A stretch of 64,000 bases of DNA from Streptomyces antimycoticus (GCF_005405925.1 NZ_BJHV01000001.1:6200001-6264000), one strand, 5' to 3'; counted from the stretch's first letter, positions 53,727 to 62,442 are shown. Notes: generated from the sequence alone by a model not told the origin. Made by a program: numbers and translations.

Positions 53727-54752
53727 TCAGCTGAGCTTCTTCGCGTCCTGGATGGCCTTGGTGAGGGATTCGACGAGCGGGGCGGCGCCGCCGTAGGAGA
53801 AGCGCGGCTCGCTGCTCCAGGGGGTGATCTGACCGGCCTTGACCGCGGCGAGCTTGGACCAGGTCGGCTTGGAGGTCAGGGCCCCGGGCTGGAGGGTGGC
53901 GGTGCGGTTGTCGAGGAAGAGCACATCCGCGTCGTACTTGTCGGCGTTCTCCCAGCTGAGGCTCTCGAAGTAGCCGCCCTTGTCGGGCTTTTCGGGGACG
54001 ACGAAGTCGACGCCGAGCTCGCTGAAGTAGATCAGGTCGGCATTGATCTTCGGGCTGGAGACATAGAAGAGATCGGCGCTGGCGGAGCAGGCCATGACCT
54101 TGATCCGGTGCGATGTGACGGTTTTGCGCAGCGTCTCGGATGCCTTCTCGAACCGCGCCTTGGCGTCGGTGACCTTGTTGGCCTTCAGATCGGCGCCGAG
54201 TGCCTCGGCCAGTGCGGCATAGCGCTTGATGGGCTCGAGCATGGAGACCCGGCCGGTGGTGATGGCGGCGCTGGGGGCCAGCTGCAGGATCTTCTTCTTG
54301 CTGTCGTCCGGGATGTAGAAGAGCGCGCCGGGGTCGAACATGTTGGTGATCAGCAGATCGGGGCTGAGCGAGGCGTACTTCTCGACGTTGAACTGGCCCC
54401 AGGTGTTGCCGAGGGAGGTGGCCTGGTCGACGGGGAAGTCGCCCGCCTGGACGTCCGGCTCGCCGTTCTTCAGCGTGGTCGGCCCGAAGACGCCGGTGAT
54501 CTGCTTCTCGATGCCGAAGTCGTAGAGCGCGGCCGCCGCGGCGATGTAGGCGACGATGTGCTGGGGCCGGCCGTCGAGGCTGATCTTCTTCTTGCGGTCA
54601 TCGGTGAACGACCAGGAGCCGCCGCCGCCATCGCCGCCGGAGCCCGAACCGCCCTTGTCGCCACAGGCGGTGACCAGGGCTCCGAGTCCGAGGGCGCCGC
54701 CTGCGGTGAGCAGACCGCGACGGGAGAGGGGGAGTGCTCTGGCCTGGCGCAT
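53727..54752 (-). CDS. desE: DesE, ferrioxamine-binding lipoprotein
   Basis: 341 residues. Twin-arginine lipoprotein signal SRRGLLTAGG with lipobox LVTAC. FhuD/BtuF-like: RPQHIVAYIAAAAALYDFG, PDLLITNMFDPGALF and DVLFLDNRT. The receptor that delivers ferrioxamine to an ABC permease encoded elsewhere. First gene of the cluster, with an intact iron box 64 bases upstream. Confidence 0.93.
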   Translation of the reverse strand: MRQARALPLSRRGLLTAGGALGLGALVTACGDKGGSGSGGDGGGGSWSFTDDRKKKISLDGRPQHIVAYIAAAAALYDFGIEKQITGVFGPTTLKNGEPDVQAGDFPVDQATSLGNTWGQFNVEKYASLSPDLLITNMFDPGALFYIPDDSKKKILQLAPSAAITTGRVSMLEPIKRYAALAEALGADLKANKVTDAKARFEKASETLRKTVTSHRIKVMACSASADLFYVSSPKINADLIYFSELGVDFVVPEKPDKGGYFESLSWENADKYDADVLFLDNRTATLQPGALTSKPTWSKLAAVKAGQITPWSSEPRFSYGGAAPLVESLTKAIQDAKKLS

Positions 54753-54815
54753 GAAGGTGCTCTCTCTCGATGCGTACGGGGACGTGGTTCACGGGACGGC
54801 AACCCGAGGACGTAG

Positions 54816-54834
54816 TTAGGTTAGCCTAACCAAC
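54816..54834 (-). promoter_or_regulatory. Iron box (DmdR1/IdeR) upstream of desE
   Basis: TTAGGTTAGCCTAACCAAC; the core GGTTAGCCTAACC is palindromic and close to the Streptomyces iron-box consensus TTAGGTTAGGCTCACCTAA. When iron is plentiful, DmdR1 would bind here and repress desE and the genes behind it. Confidence 0.85.
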
Positions 54835-54904
54835 CCGGTTGTCCAGTGGGTGGGGTCGTTCCGAACCTCACATCGAGGGGCTCACACGGCGGTTCAGGGC
54901 GGAT

Positions 54905-55876
54905 TCACAGGTCCAGCACCAATCGGGGGCCACGGCAGCGTGAGACACAGATCATCATGGTCTCGCCCGAGGCCCGCTCCTCGTCGGTGAGCACGGAGTC
55001 GTGGTGGTCCACCTCTCCTTCGACGACATCCGTCTCGCACGTCCCACACGTGCCCTCCTCGCAGGAGTACAAAACCGGTACCCCCGCCTCCTCGACCGTG
55101 CGCAGCACACTGCGCTCCGGCTCCACGGTGAGGGTCAGCCCGGAGCGGGTGAGCACCAACTCGAAGGCCCCGACCGCCGGTTCGGCGCCCGCCGCGTCCG
55201 TACGGGGCTGGAAGCGCTCGGTGTGCAGGGACCCGTCCGGCCATCCGCGGCACGCCTCCTCGGCGGCCTGGAGCAGCGGTTCGGGACCGCAGCAGTAGAC
55301 GAGGGTGCCGGGGGTGGCCGGGGTGTCGAGATACGGCGCGAGGTCGAGCAGCCCCTCCTCGTCCTGCGGCACCAGGCGCACCTTGTCGCCGTAACGGGCG
55401 GCGAGTTGGTCCGCGAACGCCATCGAGGCACGGGTGCGCCCGCCGTACAGCAGCCGCCAGTCGGCGCCCGCGGCCTCGGCGGCGGCCGTCATGGGGAGGA
55501 GCGGCGTGATGCCGATGCCGCCCGCGATGAACAGATAGCGGGCCGCCGGGCGCAGCGCGAAGTGGTTGCGCGGCCCGCGCACCCGCACCGCGCTGCCCTC
55601 GGTGAGGGTGTCGTGCACCCGGGCGGAGCCGCCGCGCCCGGCGGATGCGCGGAGCACCGCGATCCGCCAGGAGGCGCGGTCGGCGGGGTCGCCGCACAGC
55701 GAGTACTGCCGGGTCGGGCCCGGGTCGAGGACGAGGTCGAGATGGGCGCCGGGCTCCCAGGCGGGGAGTTCACGGCCGGCCGGATGGCGCAGGGTGAGCG
55801 CCACCACGTCCGAGGCCACCTCCTCCCGGCGGGCCACCAGCAGGGTGTCCTCGTACTCGCCGCCGGGGTTCGTCAC
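54905..55876 (-). CDS. Rieske oxygenase reductase (VanB/PDR type)
   Basis: 323 residues. An FMN/FAD domain with RQYSLCGDP, an NAD domain with GGIGITPLLPM, and a C-terminal plant-type 2Fe-2S ferredoxin with CEEGTCGTCETDV and a later Cys (MICVS). It passes electrons from NAD(P)H to the oxygenase encoded at 56052-57113. It is third in a three-gene operon and overlaps the small gene before it. Confidence 0.9.
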   Translation of the reverse strand: MTNPGGEYEDTLLVARREEVASDVVALTLRHPAGRELPAWEPGAHLDLVLDPGPTRQYSLCGDPADRASWRIAVLRASAGRGGSARVHDTLTEGSAVRVRGPRNHFALRPAARYLFIAGGIGITPLLPMTAAAEAAGADWRLLYGGRTRASMAFADQLAARYGDKVRLVPQDEEGLLDLAPYLDTPATPGTLVYCCGPEPLLQAAEEACRGWPDGSLHTERFQPRTDAAGAEPAVGAFELVLTRSGLTLTVEPERSVLRTVEEAGVPVLYSCEEGTCGTCETDVVEGEVDHHDSVLTDEERASGETMMICVSRCRGPRLVLDL

Positions 55877-56055
55877 GTCATCTCCTTACGGTGGTCGGCG
55901 GGATGGTGCCCGGTGGGGTGGGCGAGCATCCACTGCCACAGCTCGACCGGGTCCTCGGCGGCGTGTTCGGCGCCGCAGTGGCAGACCCCGTGCAGCACAT
56001 CGGTGCCGGGCAGCCAGTCGATCCGGTACACCTCGGCCGTGGGCGCGCCGCTCAC
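55873..56055 (-). CDS. 60-residue cysteine/histidine protein between oxygenase and reductase genes
   Basis: GTG56055 to the stop at 55873, overlapping both neighbours by four bases, so it is translated as part of the operon. The sequence has the motif GVCHCGAEHAAEDP and a later HPTGHHPADH, residues able to bind a metal. It is not a Rieske domain (no CxH...CxxH pair) and I do not recognise a family. Its conserved-looking position suggests a role with the oxygenase. Confidence 0.6.
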   Translation of the reverse strand: MSGAPTAEVYRIDWLPGTDVLHGVCHCGAEHAAEDPVELWQWMLAHPTGHHPADHRKEMT

Positions 56056-57113
56056 GGGGACGCCGCCACGGCCGAGGTCCGCTCTCCTTCGGCGGCGAGG
56101 CGGGCGAGGATGCGGCGCGCGGCCAGACCCCCGGTGTCGATGTTGATGCTGAGCTCCTGATAGCCCTCGCGCTCGGTGTCCAGGGCCTTCTGGAGCAGGT
56201 TCAGCGCGGCCACGTCCTGCAGCACCACGGTCCGGTTGAGGTCGTGGAGGAAGGTGGTCACCTCCTCGTCGTCCTGCGCGAAGTCCCGTGAGACGGCCCA
56301 GAAGTCGTACACATGGTGGTCGGTGGACGGGGTGATGGCGTAGGTGATCTCCACGTGGAAGGCGTCCGGATCGGAGCCGTCCGGCCTCGGCAACACCCCG
56401 ACCGGGGCGATCCGGCTGTGCAGGAGATAGAGACAGGGCGCGTGGTATTCGATGTCCTGCCAGCGGGTGATGCGGCCGTCGATCCCGGTGGAACGGGCGT
56501 AGAACGGCGGGCACTCGGCGTCGTCCATATGCCGGCTGACCCGTACGACGCCCGCACCCTCGTCGACCTCCGTGGTGATCGGGGTCTCGGCGACCTCCGG
56601 GGTGCCGATATAGCCGCTGTGCAGATACGTCTCGTGGGACAGGTCCAGCAGATTGTCCACCAGCAGGCCGTAGTCGGCGTCGATCGGCTCCATGCCGCCC
56701 ACGGTCGTCCAGCGCGGATCGGCCAGCCAGGGCGCACGCGGCACCGAGCGGGGATCGGCGAGCGCCGGGTCCCCGATCCACACCCACACCAGCGAGTCCT
56801 GCTCGACGACGGGATAGGAGCGGACCCGGGCGGTGCGCGGGACGCGCTTCTGGCCCGGTACGAACACACAGGCGCCGCCGGTGTCGTAGGTGAAGCCGTG
56901 GTAGCCGCAGACGACCGTGTCGCCGTCGAGACGGCCGGCGGTGAGCGGATAGCGGCGGTGGACGCAGCGGTCGGCGAGCGCGATGACCGTGTCGTCGGAC
57001 TCGGTGCGGTAGAAGGCGATGGGCTCGTTCAGGATGGTGCGCCCCAGCAGCTCACGGCCGATCTCGCGGCCGTAGGCGGCGACGTACCACTGGTTCCTCG
57101 CGAAGGCGGTCAT
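56052..57113 (-). CDS. Rieske non-heme iron oxygenase (VanA-like)
   Basis: 353 residues. Rieske cluster C50-x-H52 (RCVHRR) and C69-x2-H72 (CGYHGF). The mononuclear-iron site is in VDNLLDLSHETYLH (D, H, H). It belongs to the vanillate demethylase/phthalate-type single-component oxygenases that O-demethylate or hydroxylate aromatic or natural-product substrates. First gene of the operon oxygenase, small protein, reductase. Confidence 0.88.
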   Translation of the reverse strand: MTAFARNQWYVAAYGREIGRELLGRTILNEPIAFYRTESDDTVIALADRCVHRRYPLTAGRLDGDTVVCGYHGFTYDTGGACVFVPGQKRVPRTARVRSYPVVEQDSLVWVWIGDPALADPRSVPRAPWLADPRWTTVGGMEPIDADYGLLVDNLLDLSHETYLHSGYIGTPEVAETPITTEVDEGAGVVRVSRHMDDAECPPFYARSTGIDGRITRWQDIEYHAPCLYLLHSRIAPVGVLPRPDGSDPDAFHVEITYAITPSTDHHVYDFWAVSRDFAQDDEEVTTFLHDLNRTVVLQDVAALNLLQKALDTEREGYQELSINIDTGGLAARRILARLAAEGERTSAVAASP

Positions 57114-57150
57114 GCGTGCCAGCGTGGTGACGCCCGTCACGTACGGGCAA

Positions 57151-57177
57151 CGGCCCTTCCACTGAGTGGAAGGGCCG
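57151..57177 (-). terminator. Terminator of the small membrane-protein gene
   Basis: CGGCCCTTCCA (57151-57161) pairs perfectly with TGGAAGGGCCG (57167-57177), 33 bases after the DUF4190-like gene. Confidence 0.6.
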
Positions 57178-57209
57178 CGCGGGACGGTACCGGTGAACTG
57201 CCGGGCGGA

Positions 57210-57488
57210 TCAGCTCCCGAACTGCCAGAAGACGGACTGGTTCAGCGTCAGCAGGACGATGAGCACGACCACATCGGCGACGCCGAGTGCGAGTCCGAGC
57301 AGCGCCCGGCCCCTGCGGCGGGTCTCCCGGGCGAGGGCGAGCGTCCCCAGGACGATCGCGCAGGGCCCGAAGACCGCGTTGAAGAGCAGCAGGCCGATCA
57401 GGCCGAGCACGAAGGAGGCGACGGCCATGCCGTCGGCGTCCCTGCGCGCCCGGACCGGTGAGGTGCGGGACGGTGCGGTGAGTGCCAT
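57210..57488 (-). CDS. DUF4190-like two-helix membrane protein
   Basis: 92 residues: a basic tail, then AVASFVLGLIGLLLFNAVFG and a second helix (LLGLALGVADVVVLIVLLT), the DUF4190 pattern. Function unknown. It shares an operon with the next small membrane protein. Confidence 0.75.
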   Translation of the reverse strand: MALTAPSRTSPVRARRDADGMAVASFVLGLIGLLLFNAVFGPCAIVLGTLALARETRRRGRALLGLALGVADVVVLIVLLTLNQSVFWQFGS

Positions 57489-57493
57489 GGGTC

Positions 57494-57649
57494 TCAGCTC
57501 CCCTTGTGGCCGGTGCGTTCGCGGATGAAGAAGATCAGCAGCCAGGCGCTGATGGCGCCCGCGGCGGCGAGGAACAGGGGGAGCGGAGTGTGCGCCGCCG
57601 CCCCCAGAAGAACTCCCATCAGGGCGAGTGCCGCGACGATGAAGAGCAT
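57494..57649 (-). CDS. 51-residue two-helix membrane protein
   Basis: ATG57649 with GAGAGGC upstream: MLFIVAALALMGVLLGAA and FLAAAGAISAWLLIFFI are two membrane helices with a short loop. No family is recognised. It is divergent from the TetR gene at 57800 and shares its operator region. Confidence 0.6.
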   Translation of the reverse strand: MLFIVAALALMGVLLGAAAHTPLPLFLAAAGAISAWLLIFFIRERTGHKGS

Positions 57650-57702
57650 GTGAGCCTCTCTCGAAGTGACGATCCGGATGCGGTTGGCGTGCGAATGGTA
57701 AT

Positions 57703-57796
57703 TGTTCGGTGAACAGTTGGAATCACAACTGTTCACTGAGTTCTAGAGTACCCCTCCCACCCCTGGAAAAATTCAGCGAACAGCTGTTTACTGAAT
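57703..57796. promoter_or_regulatory. Dense operator array for the divergent TetR
   Basis: Three overlapping or adjacent palindromes with the shared half-site GAACA: TGTTC-GGT-GAACA (57703-57715); GTGAACAGTTG-GAATCA-CAACTGTTCAC (57709-57736, 11-base perfect arms); and a 26-base near-palindrome at 57771-57796 centred on GAACAGCTGTTT. They cover the promoters of both divergent genes. Confidence 0.7.
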
Positions 57797-57799
57797 GAT

Positions 57800-58429
57800 A
57801 TGAGTCACACGTCCGGGGTCCGGCAGGCCCAGAAGGAGAAGACCCGGCGCGCCCTGATGGACGCGGCGTTGGGGCTGCTGGAGGACCAGAGCCTGAGCAG
57901 TCTGGGGCTGCGTGAGGTCACGCGGGCGGTGGGGGTGGCGCCGGCCGCCTTCTACCGGCACTTCCGGGATCTGAGCGATCTCGGGGTCGCGCTGGTCGAG
58001 GAGTCCCTGGGCAGCCTGCACCATATGATCGGCGCGATACTCGCAGGTCAGGACGGTGATGAGGAGCGGATCGACGCCACTGTCGAGGCGGTCGCCGAGC
58101 ATGTCCGCCGCTATCCCGCGCATATCCGCTTCATCGCACGTGAGCGGCATGGCGGGGTACGTGCGGTGCGCGAGGCCATCGCCGCCGAGCTGGACCGATT
58201 CGCCGATGAGGTGGCCGCCGACTTCTCCCCGCGGCTGACGCCGGACGGCTGGCCGCCGGAAGATGTCCGGATGCTTGCGGAGCTGTATGTGGACCACATG
58301 GTGATGACGGCGACGGCGTTCCTGGAGGCGCAGCCGGATCAGCCGCGGCTGGAGCGGCGGGTCGCCGACACCGCGCGCAAGCAGCTGATGCTGATCAGCC
58401 TCGGGCGCCGCCACTGGCGCGACGGGTGA
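57800..58429 (+). CDS. TetR-family regulator
   Basis: 209 residues. HTH about 15-60 (RALMDAALGLLEDQSLSSLG, LREVTRAVGVAPAAFYRHF). The C-terminal region is like FabR/DesT-type regulators of membrane lipid genes (VEESLGSLHHMI, FIARERHGG). It probably represses itself and the small membrane proteins through 57703-57796. Its last 35 bases overlap the convergent metalloprotease gene. Confidence 0.85.
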   Translation: MSHTSGVRQAQKEKTRRALMDAALGLLEDQSLSSLGLREVTRAVGVAPAAFYRHFRDLSDLGVALVEESLGSLHHMIGAILAGQDGDEERIDATVEAVAEHVRRYPAHIRFIARERHGGVRAVREAIAAELDRFADEVAADFSPRLTPDGWPPEDVRMLAELYVDHMVMTATAFLEAQPDQPRLERRVADTARKQLMLISLGRRHWRDG

Positions 58430-59726
58430 TCTCCACGCCGAAGTCGCCGGCCGCGTCCCGGCCGGTGACGCGGACGCGTATCCGCAGGCCGTTGGCCTCC
58501 GTGCGGAAGGTCTCGCCGGGGGCGTAGGCCGCGTCGCTGAGCCCGGGGTGGACATTGCGCTCCCGGGTGCAGCCGCGGCCGTGGGGGGTGGAGTCCATGA
58601 TGGTGACGGGGCCGCCGCCGGAGTCGACACCGGTGTCCACCCGGGAGATCAGCACACCGGGCTTGCATATGGCCTCGTCGTTGCCGCCGCTCGCGCGGGC
58701 CTCGATCGCATAGCCGGTGGACGGCGAAACGGGGACGAAGACCAGCTTGGTGCCCTCCGGCCGGTTCAGTGGGGACAGGGCGTGCGCGAAGACTCCGGAG
58801 CGGGCGGCGCAGGCGATCTGCCGCGGGCCGAGCCAGCCCAGCTTCCACTTGTGCCAGGCCAGCAGGTCGTTGCCGGCGCCCCAGTCCTCGGACATCACAT
58901 CCCAGTGGCCGGCCTTGTCGCCGCCGCCCCGGGTGTAGAGGTCGGGCAACCCGAAGACATGGCCGTTCTCATGGGGCAGGACGCGGAAGCCGGTGCGGCG
59001 CAGCGAGCCGGAGCCGTCGTCCTGGCGGCTGTAGACGAAGGAGACATTGGCCAGCGGCACGCCGTCGGCGGTCGGGGCCTGCTGGTTGTCGGCGTAGGTG
59101 ACGGACAGCACGGCATGCGCGGCAGGCGGCCCGGCGTTCGGGGTGACCAGGACGTTCACCAGGTCGTAGTGGCGGAAGTCGACCTTGGGGTCGGCGGCCT
59201 TGGCGATGTCGGCCACCAGTCTGCGATAGCCCGGGTCGAAGGGGCTGCCGCGCTTGATGCCGTAGGCGCGGAACGAGCGCGGCATCCGCAGCCAGTGGGT
59301 GATCGGCATCTCGGGGCGGTAGTCCAGCCGTCCGTACGAGCTCTGCGCGAACCACCGGGTGGTCTGGGGGAAGAACTCCTCGAAGCGCTGGCGGGCGGTG
59401 CCCTGGCCGCGCACATCCGGGAAGTCGATCATGAGGTTGAGGGCGTGGACCGTGCCGGTGCTACGGCTGTAGCCGCGGCCGGTGGGTATGCCCTCGGACA
59501 TCTGCAGCCCCGGCCCTGAGGCGAGGGCGCAGGGCGCGAGCGAGCCGAAGGCCGATCGCCCGGAGGGTGCCCGGGCCAGCTCGGGGTGTGCGGGGGACGC
59601 GGGGCGCGGAGTCGCCGCCGGGGCGACCACTGCCACCGTGAGCACGGCGGCGGTGGCGAATGCGCTGCCTCTGCGGGGCCGGCGTATTCGTATGCGGTGG
59701 CGGGTGGTCCCATGCGTCTGTCTCAT
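58395..59726 (-). CDS. Secreted M6-family (immune inhibitor A-like) metalloprotease
   Basis: 443 residues. N-terminal signal region (FATAAVLTVAVVAPAA). Zinc motif HENGHVFGLPDLY (HExxH) and the later DVMSEDWG, as in M6 peptidases, then a C-terminal beta domain. There is no large pro-domain. It probably degrades extracellular proteins. The 3' end overlaps the TetR gene. Confidence 0.82.
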   Translation of the reverse strand: MRQTHGTTRHRIRIRRPRRGSAFATAAVLTVAVVAPAATPRPASPAHPELARAPSGRSAFGSLAPCALASGPGLQMSEGIPTGRGYSRSTGTVHALNLMIDFPDVRGQGTARQRFEEFFPQTTRWFAQSSYGRLDYRPEMPITHWLRMPRSFRAYGIKRGSPFDPGYRRLVADIAKAADPKVDFRHYDLVNVLVTPNAGPPAAHAVLSVTYADNQQAPTADGVPLANVSFVYSRQDDGSGSLRRTGFRVLPHENGHVFGLPDLYTRGGGDKAGHWDVMSEDWGAGNDLLAWHKWKLGWLGPRQIACAARSGVFAHALSPLNRPEGTKLVFVPVSPSTGYAIEARASGGNDEAICKPGVLISRVDTGVDSGGGPVTIMDSTPHGRGCTRERNVHPGLSDAAYAPGETFRTEANGLRIRVRVTGRDAAGDFGVEITRRASGGARG

Positions 59727-59856
59727 TGCCGACCACGGTGTGACGGCTGGGGCCGGGGCGCCCGTGGGGTGCCGCCGAGTGAGGGAATGACCTGCTCCGT
59801 TTGGGCGGCAAGGGGTGCCGAGCAGGTGTGAGGCAGGTCACCTGCGGACGCGGAAA

Positions 59857-59918
59857 TTCCGGGGAGTGATTCCCCGTTTAACCGGGTGACCGCATAAACG
59901 GGGACTGACTCCCCGGAA
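59857..59918. promoter_or_regulatory. Two-copy operator before the TetR at 60016
   Basis: Two 24-base arms (59857-59880, 59895-59918) are reverse complements with three mismatches, and each arm is itself a palindrome, GGGGA-n5-TCCCC. So two regulator dimers could bind 39 bases apart. Confidence 0.55.
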
Positions 59919-60015
59919 ATGTTGAAGCTCGAACGTCTGGGCCGGGGCCTGGTGTCGCCACCAAGCCGCCGGAGAACCGTACGCAGGGATGCCGTACGCA
60001 GAAAGGAGTGCTGTC

Positions 60016-60666
60016 ATGGCCGCCGACACGATGACCGCGAAGTCCGCGCAGCCCCGGCTGCGCGCGGACGCCCTGCGCAATCGGGAGCGTATTGTCGTGG
60101 CCGCCCGTGAGGTGATAGTCGAATCCGGGGCGCAAACCCCCCTCGATGAAATCGCTCGACGGGCAGGGGTCGGGAATGCCACGATCTATCGGCACTTCAC
60201 GGACCGCCGTGAGCTCATCCACCATGTGGCGCTTTCGGTGATGTCCGGCGTCGCCGACCAGGCCGAAGCCGCCATGGCCGAGGAGGCAGACTCCTTCTCC
60301 GCGCTGCGGCGCTTCGTCCATGCCGCGGCGGATGAGCGCATCGGCGCGCTGTGCCTCCTGCTCTCCGACGGCCTCGACAAGGAGCACCCTGACCTCATTG
60401 CCGTCCGCGACCGTCTGTCCGCCGGAGTCGAGGCCCTGATGGGGGCCGCGAAGGCCGACGGCCGACTGCGCACCGACATCGGTGTCGGTGACCTGATGGT
60501 CGCGCTCAACCAGCTCACCCGGCCGCTGCCCGGCAGCTTCTGTGTGGACTTCGACGCTTTTGTGCACCGGCATCTGCAGCTGTTCCTGGACGGATTGCAG
60601 GCCCCGGCGCGCTCCGAACTACCCGGCAAGTCCGTGACCTTGGAGGATCTGCAGCACCGGCCGTGA
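60016..60666 (+). CDS. TetR-family regulator
   Basis: 216 residues from ATG60016 (GAAAGGAG upstream; an upstream in-frame ATG lacks a site). HTH (IVVAAREVIVESGAQTPLDE, IARRAGVGNATIYRHF) and an SbtR-like C-terminal domain with GVEALMGAAKADGRLR. It precedes the exporter gene on the same strand and probably represses it, as in many drug-exporter pairs. Confidence 0.86.
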   Translation: MAADTMTAKSAQPRLRADALRNRERIVVAAREVIVESGAQTPLDEIARRAGVGNATIYRHFTDRRELIHHVALSVMSGVADQAEAAMAEEADSFSALRRFVHAAADERIGALCLLLSDGLDKEHPDLIAVRDRLSAGVEALMGAAKADGRLRTDIGVGDLMVALNQLTRPLPGSFCVDFDAFVHRHLQLFLDGLQAPARSELPGKSVTLEDLQHRP

Positions 60667-60808
60667 CATAGATCGCACCCGGCCGATCCCGGAGCACCGC
60701 TTATTTCGCGCGCGTTCACAAGTCTTCTGTGCGTGCGTCGACGCCTCTCGCTACCTGTTACCCAACGCCCTGCGCCGGCCTGACTTCGGTCGGCCCCACT
60801 CGTCCCAT

Positions 60809-60843
60809 TTATCACTCTCCGCACCGCTAGGTAGGCTCACCCA
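60809..60843 (+). promoter_or_regulatory. Promoter for a leaderless exporter mRNA
   Basis: TTATCA (60809-60814) and TAGGCT (60832-60837), spacer 17. The expected start coincides with A of ATG60843, and no ribosome-binding site precedes it. CTAGGTAGGCTCACC (60827-60841) also resembles an iron box lacking one base. Confidence 0.45.
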
Positions 60844-62351
60844 TGCCTGAAACGGCACAATTCGTGGATCCCCGGCGCTGGAAAGCGCTGATATTCATCG
60901 CCCTCGCCCAGCTGATGGTCGTGCTCGACGCGACCATCGTGAACATCGCGCTGCCCAGCGCCCAGGCCGACCTCGGCATCTCCGACGGCAACCGGCAGTG
61001 GGTCATCACGGCCTACGCCCTCGCCTTCGGCGGACTGCTGCTCTTCGGCGGCCGGATCGCCGACCTGTGGGGACGTAAGCGGACCTTCATCGTCGGCCTG
61101 GCCGGCTTCGCGGCCGCCTCGGCCATCGGCGGTGCGGCGCTGAACACCGGTGTGCTGCTCGGTGCGCGTGCGCTTCAGGGTGTGTTCGGCGCGCTGCTCG
61201 CCCCCTCCGCGCTCTCGCTGCTCGCGGTGATGTTCACCGACCCCAAGGAGCGTGCCAAGGCGTTCGGTGTCTTCGGTGCCATCGCAGGTGGTGGCGGTGC
61301 CGTCGGTCTGATCCTCGGCGGTGTGCTCACCGAGTACATGGACTGGCGCTGGACCTTCTTCGTGAACATCCCGTTCGCCATCGTCGCCGCGATCGGCGCG
61401 GTCGCCGTGATCCGCGACCCGGTGGAGAGCCGCAACACCTCCCGGCTGGACGTCCCCGGTGTGCTCCTGGCCACCTCGGGTCTGGTCTCGCTGGTCTACG
61501 GCTTCACCCGCGCCGAGTCCGACGGCTGGTCCGCGAGCCTGACCATCGGTCTGTTCGTCGCCGCGGCCGTGCTGCTGATCGCCTTCGTGGCCGTCGAGTC
61601 GCGGGTGAAGGCGCCGCTGCTGCCGCTGCGCGTGGTCACCGACCGGAACCGGGGCGGTGTCTACGCCTCGCTGGGCCTCGCCATCATCGGCATGTTCGGC
61701 CTGTTCCTCTTCCTCACCTACTACATGCAGGTCGTCAAGGGGTACAGCCCGGTCAGGACCGGCTTCGCCTTCCTGCCGATGGTCGCGGGCATGATCACCG
61801 GCTCGACGCAGATCGGCGCCCGGCTGATGACCCGGGTCCCGGCGCGGCTGCTGATGGGGCCGGGCTTCCTGGCCGCCTCGGTGGGCATGCTGCTGCTGAC
61901 CCAGATCGACCTGGACACCTCGTACCCCGCACTGATCCTGCCCGGGTTCCTGCTCCTCGGCCTCGGCATGGGTACCGCCTTCATGCCGGCGATGAGCCTG
62001 GCCACGCATGGCGTCGAGCCGCGTGACGCGGGTGTCGCCTCGGCGATGGTCAACACCTCGCAGCAGGTGGGCGGCGCCATCGGCACCGCGCTCCTGAACA
62101 CCATCGCGGCGAGCGCCACCACCGCGTACGCCAAGTCGCATGCGGCGGGCGCCCCTTCCCGCACGGCGCTGGAGCTGCAGTCGATGGTGCACGGCTACAC
62201 CACCGCCATCTGGTGGGCGGTCGGCATCCTGGTGCTGGCCGGGGTGATCGCCATCACGATGGTCAACGCCGGACATCAGGGAGGCGGCGGCGCGGTCGCC
62301 GGCTCCGATGAGGGAGCGGCGGAGGACGCCATTCCGGTCATGGCGCACTGA
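60843..62351 (+). CDS. DHA2-family MFS drug exporter (14 TM)
   Basis: 502 residues, 14 predicted helices. QLMVVLDATIVNIALPSAQ is the EmrB/QacA D1 motif; GGRIADLWGRKR is motif A; the motif C region reads GAIAGGGGAVGLILGG. It exports toxic or self-made compounds by proton antiport. Upstream TetR probably controls it. A hairpin terminator follows. Confidence 0.9.
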   Translation: MPETAQFVDPRRWKALIFIALAQLMVVLDATIVNIALPSAQADLGISDGNRQWVITAYALAFGGLLLFGGRIADLWGRKRTFIVGLAGFAAASAIGGAALNTGVLLGARALQGVFGALLAPSALSLLAVMFTDPKERAKAFGVFGAIAGGGGAVGLILGGVLTEYMDWRWTFFVNIPFAIVAAIGAVAVIRDPVESRNTSRLDVPGVLLATSGLVSLVYGFTRAESDGWSASLTIGLFVAAAVLLIAFVAVESRVKAPLLPLRVVTDRNRGGVYASLGLAIIGMFGLFLFLTYYMQVVKGYSPVRTGFAFLPMVAGMITGSTQIGARLMTRVPARLLMGPGFLAASVGMLLLTQIDLDTSYPALILPGFLLLGLGMGTAFMPAMSLATHGVEPRDAGVASAMVNTSQQVGGAIGTALLNTIAASATTAYAKSHAAGAPSRTALELQSMVHGYTTAIWWAVGILVLAGVIAITMVNAGHQGGGGAVAGSDEGAAEDAIPVMAH

Positions 62352-62394
62352 CGCGCGGAGGTCGTCCGTACAGCGGAGATCATCCGTACAGAGG

Positions 62395-62442
62395 CGAAGG
62401 CCCCGTTCCCCTGGGGAGAATCCCGGGGGAGCGGGGCCTTCG
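62395..62442 (+). terminator. Terminator of the exporter gene
   Basis: CGAAGGCCCCG (62395-62405) pairs with CGGGGCCTTCG (62432-62442), then T/C-rich repeats of CGTCCTTCG. The inner loop also contains CCCCTGGGG. Confidence 0.65.

Noticed and set aside
60827..60841. Certain iron box upstream of the exporter
   Set aside because: One base is missing from the consensus and the right half is poor; listed only as a speculative finding.
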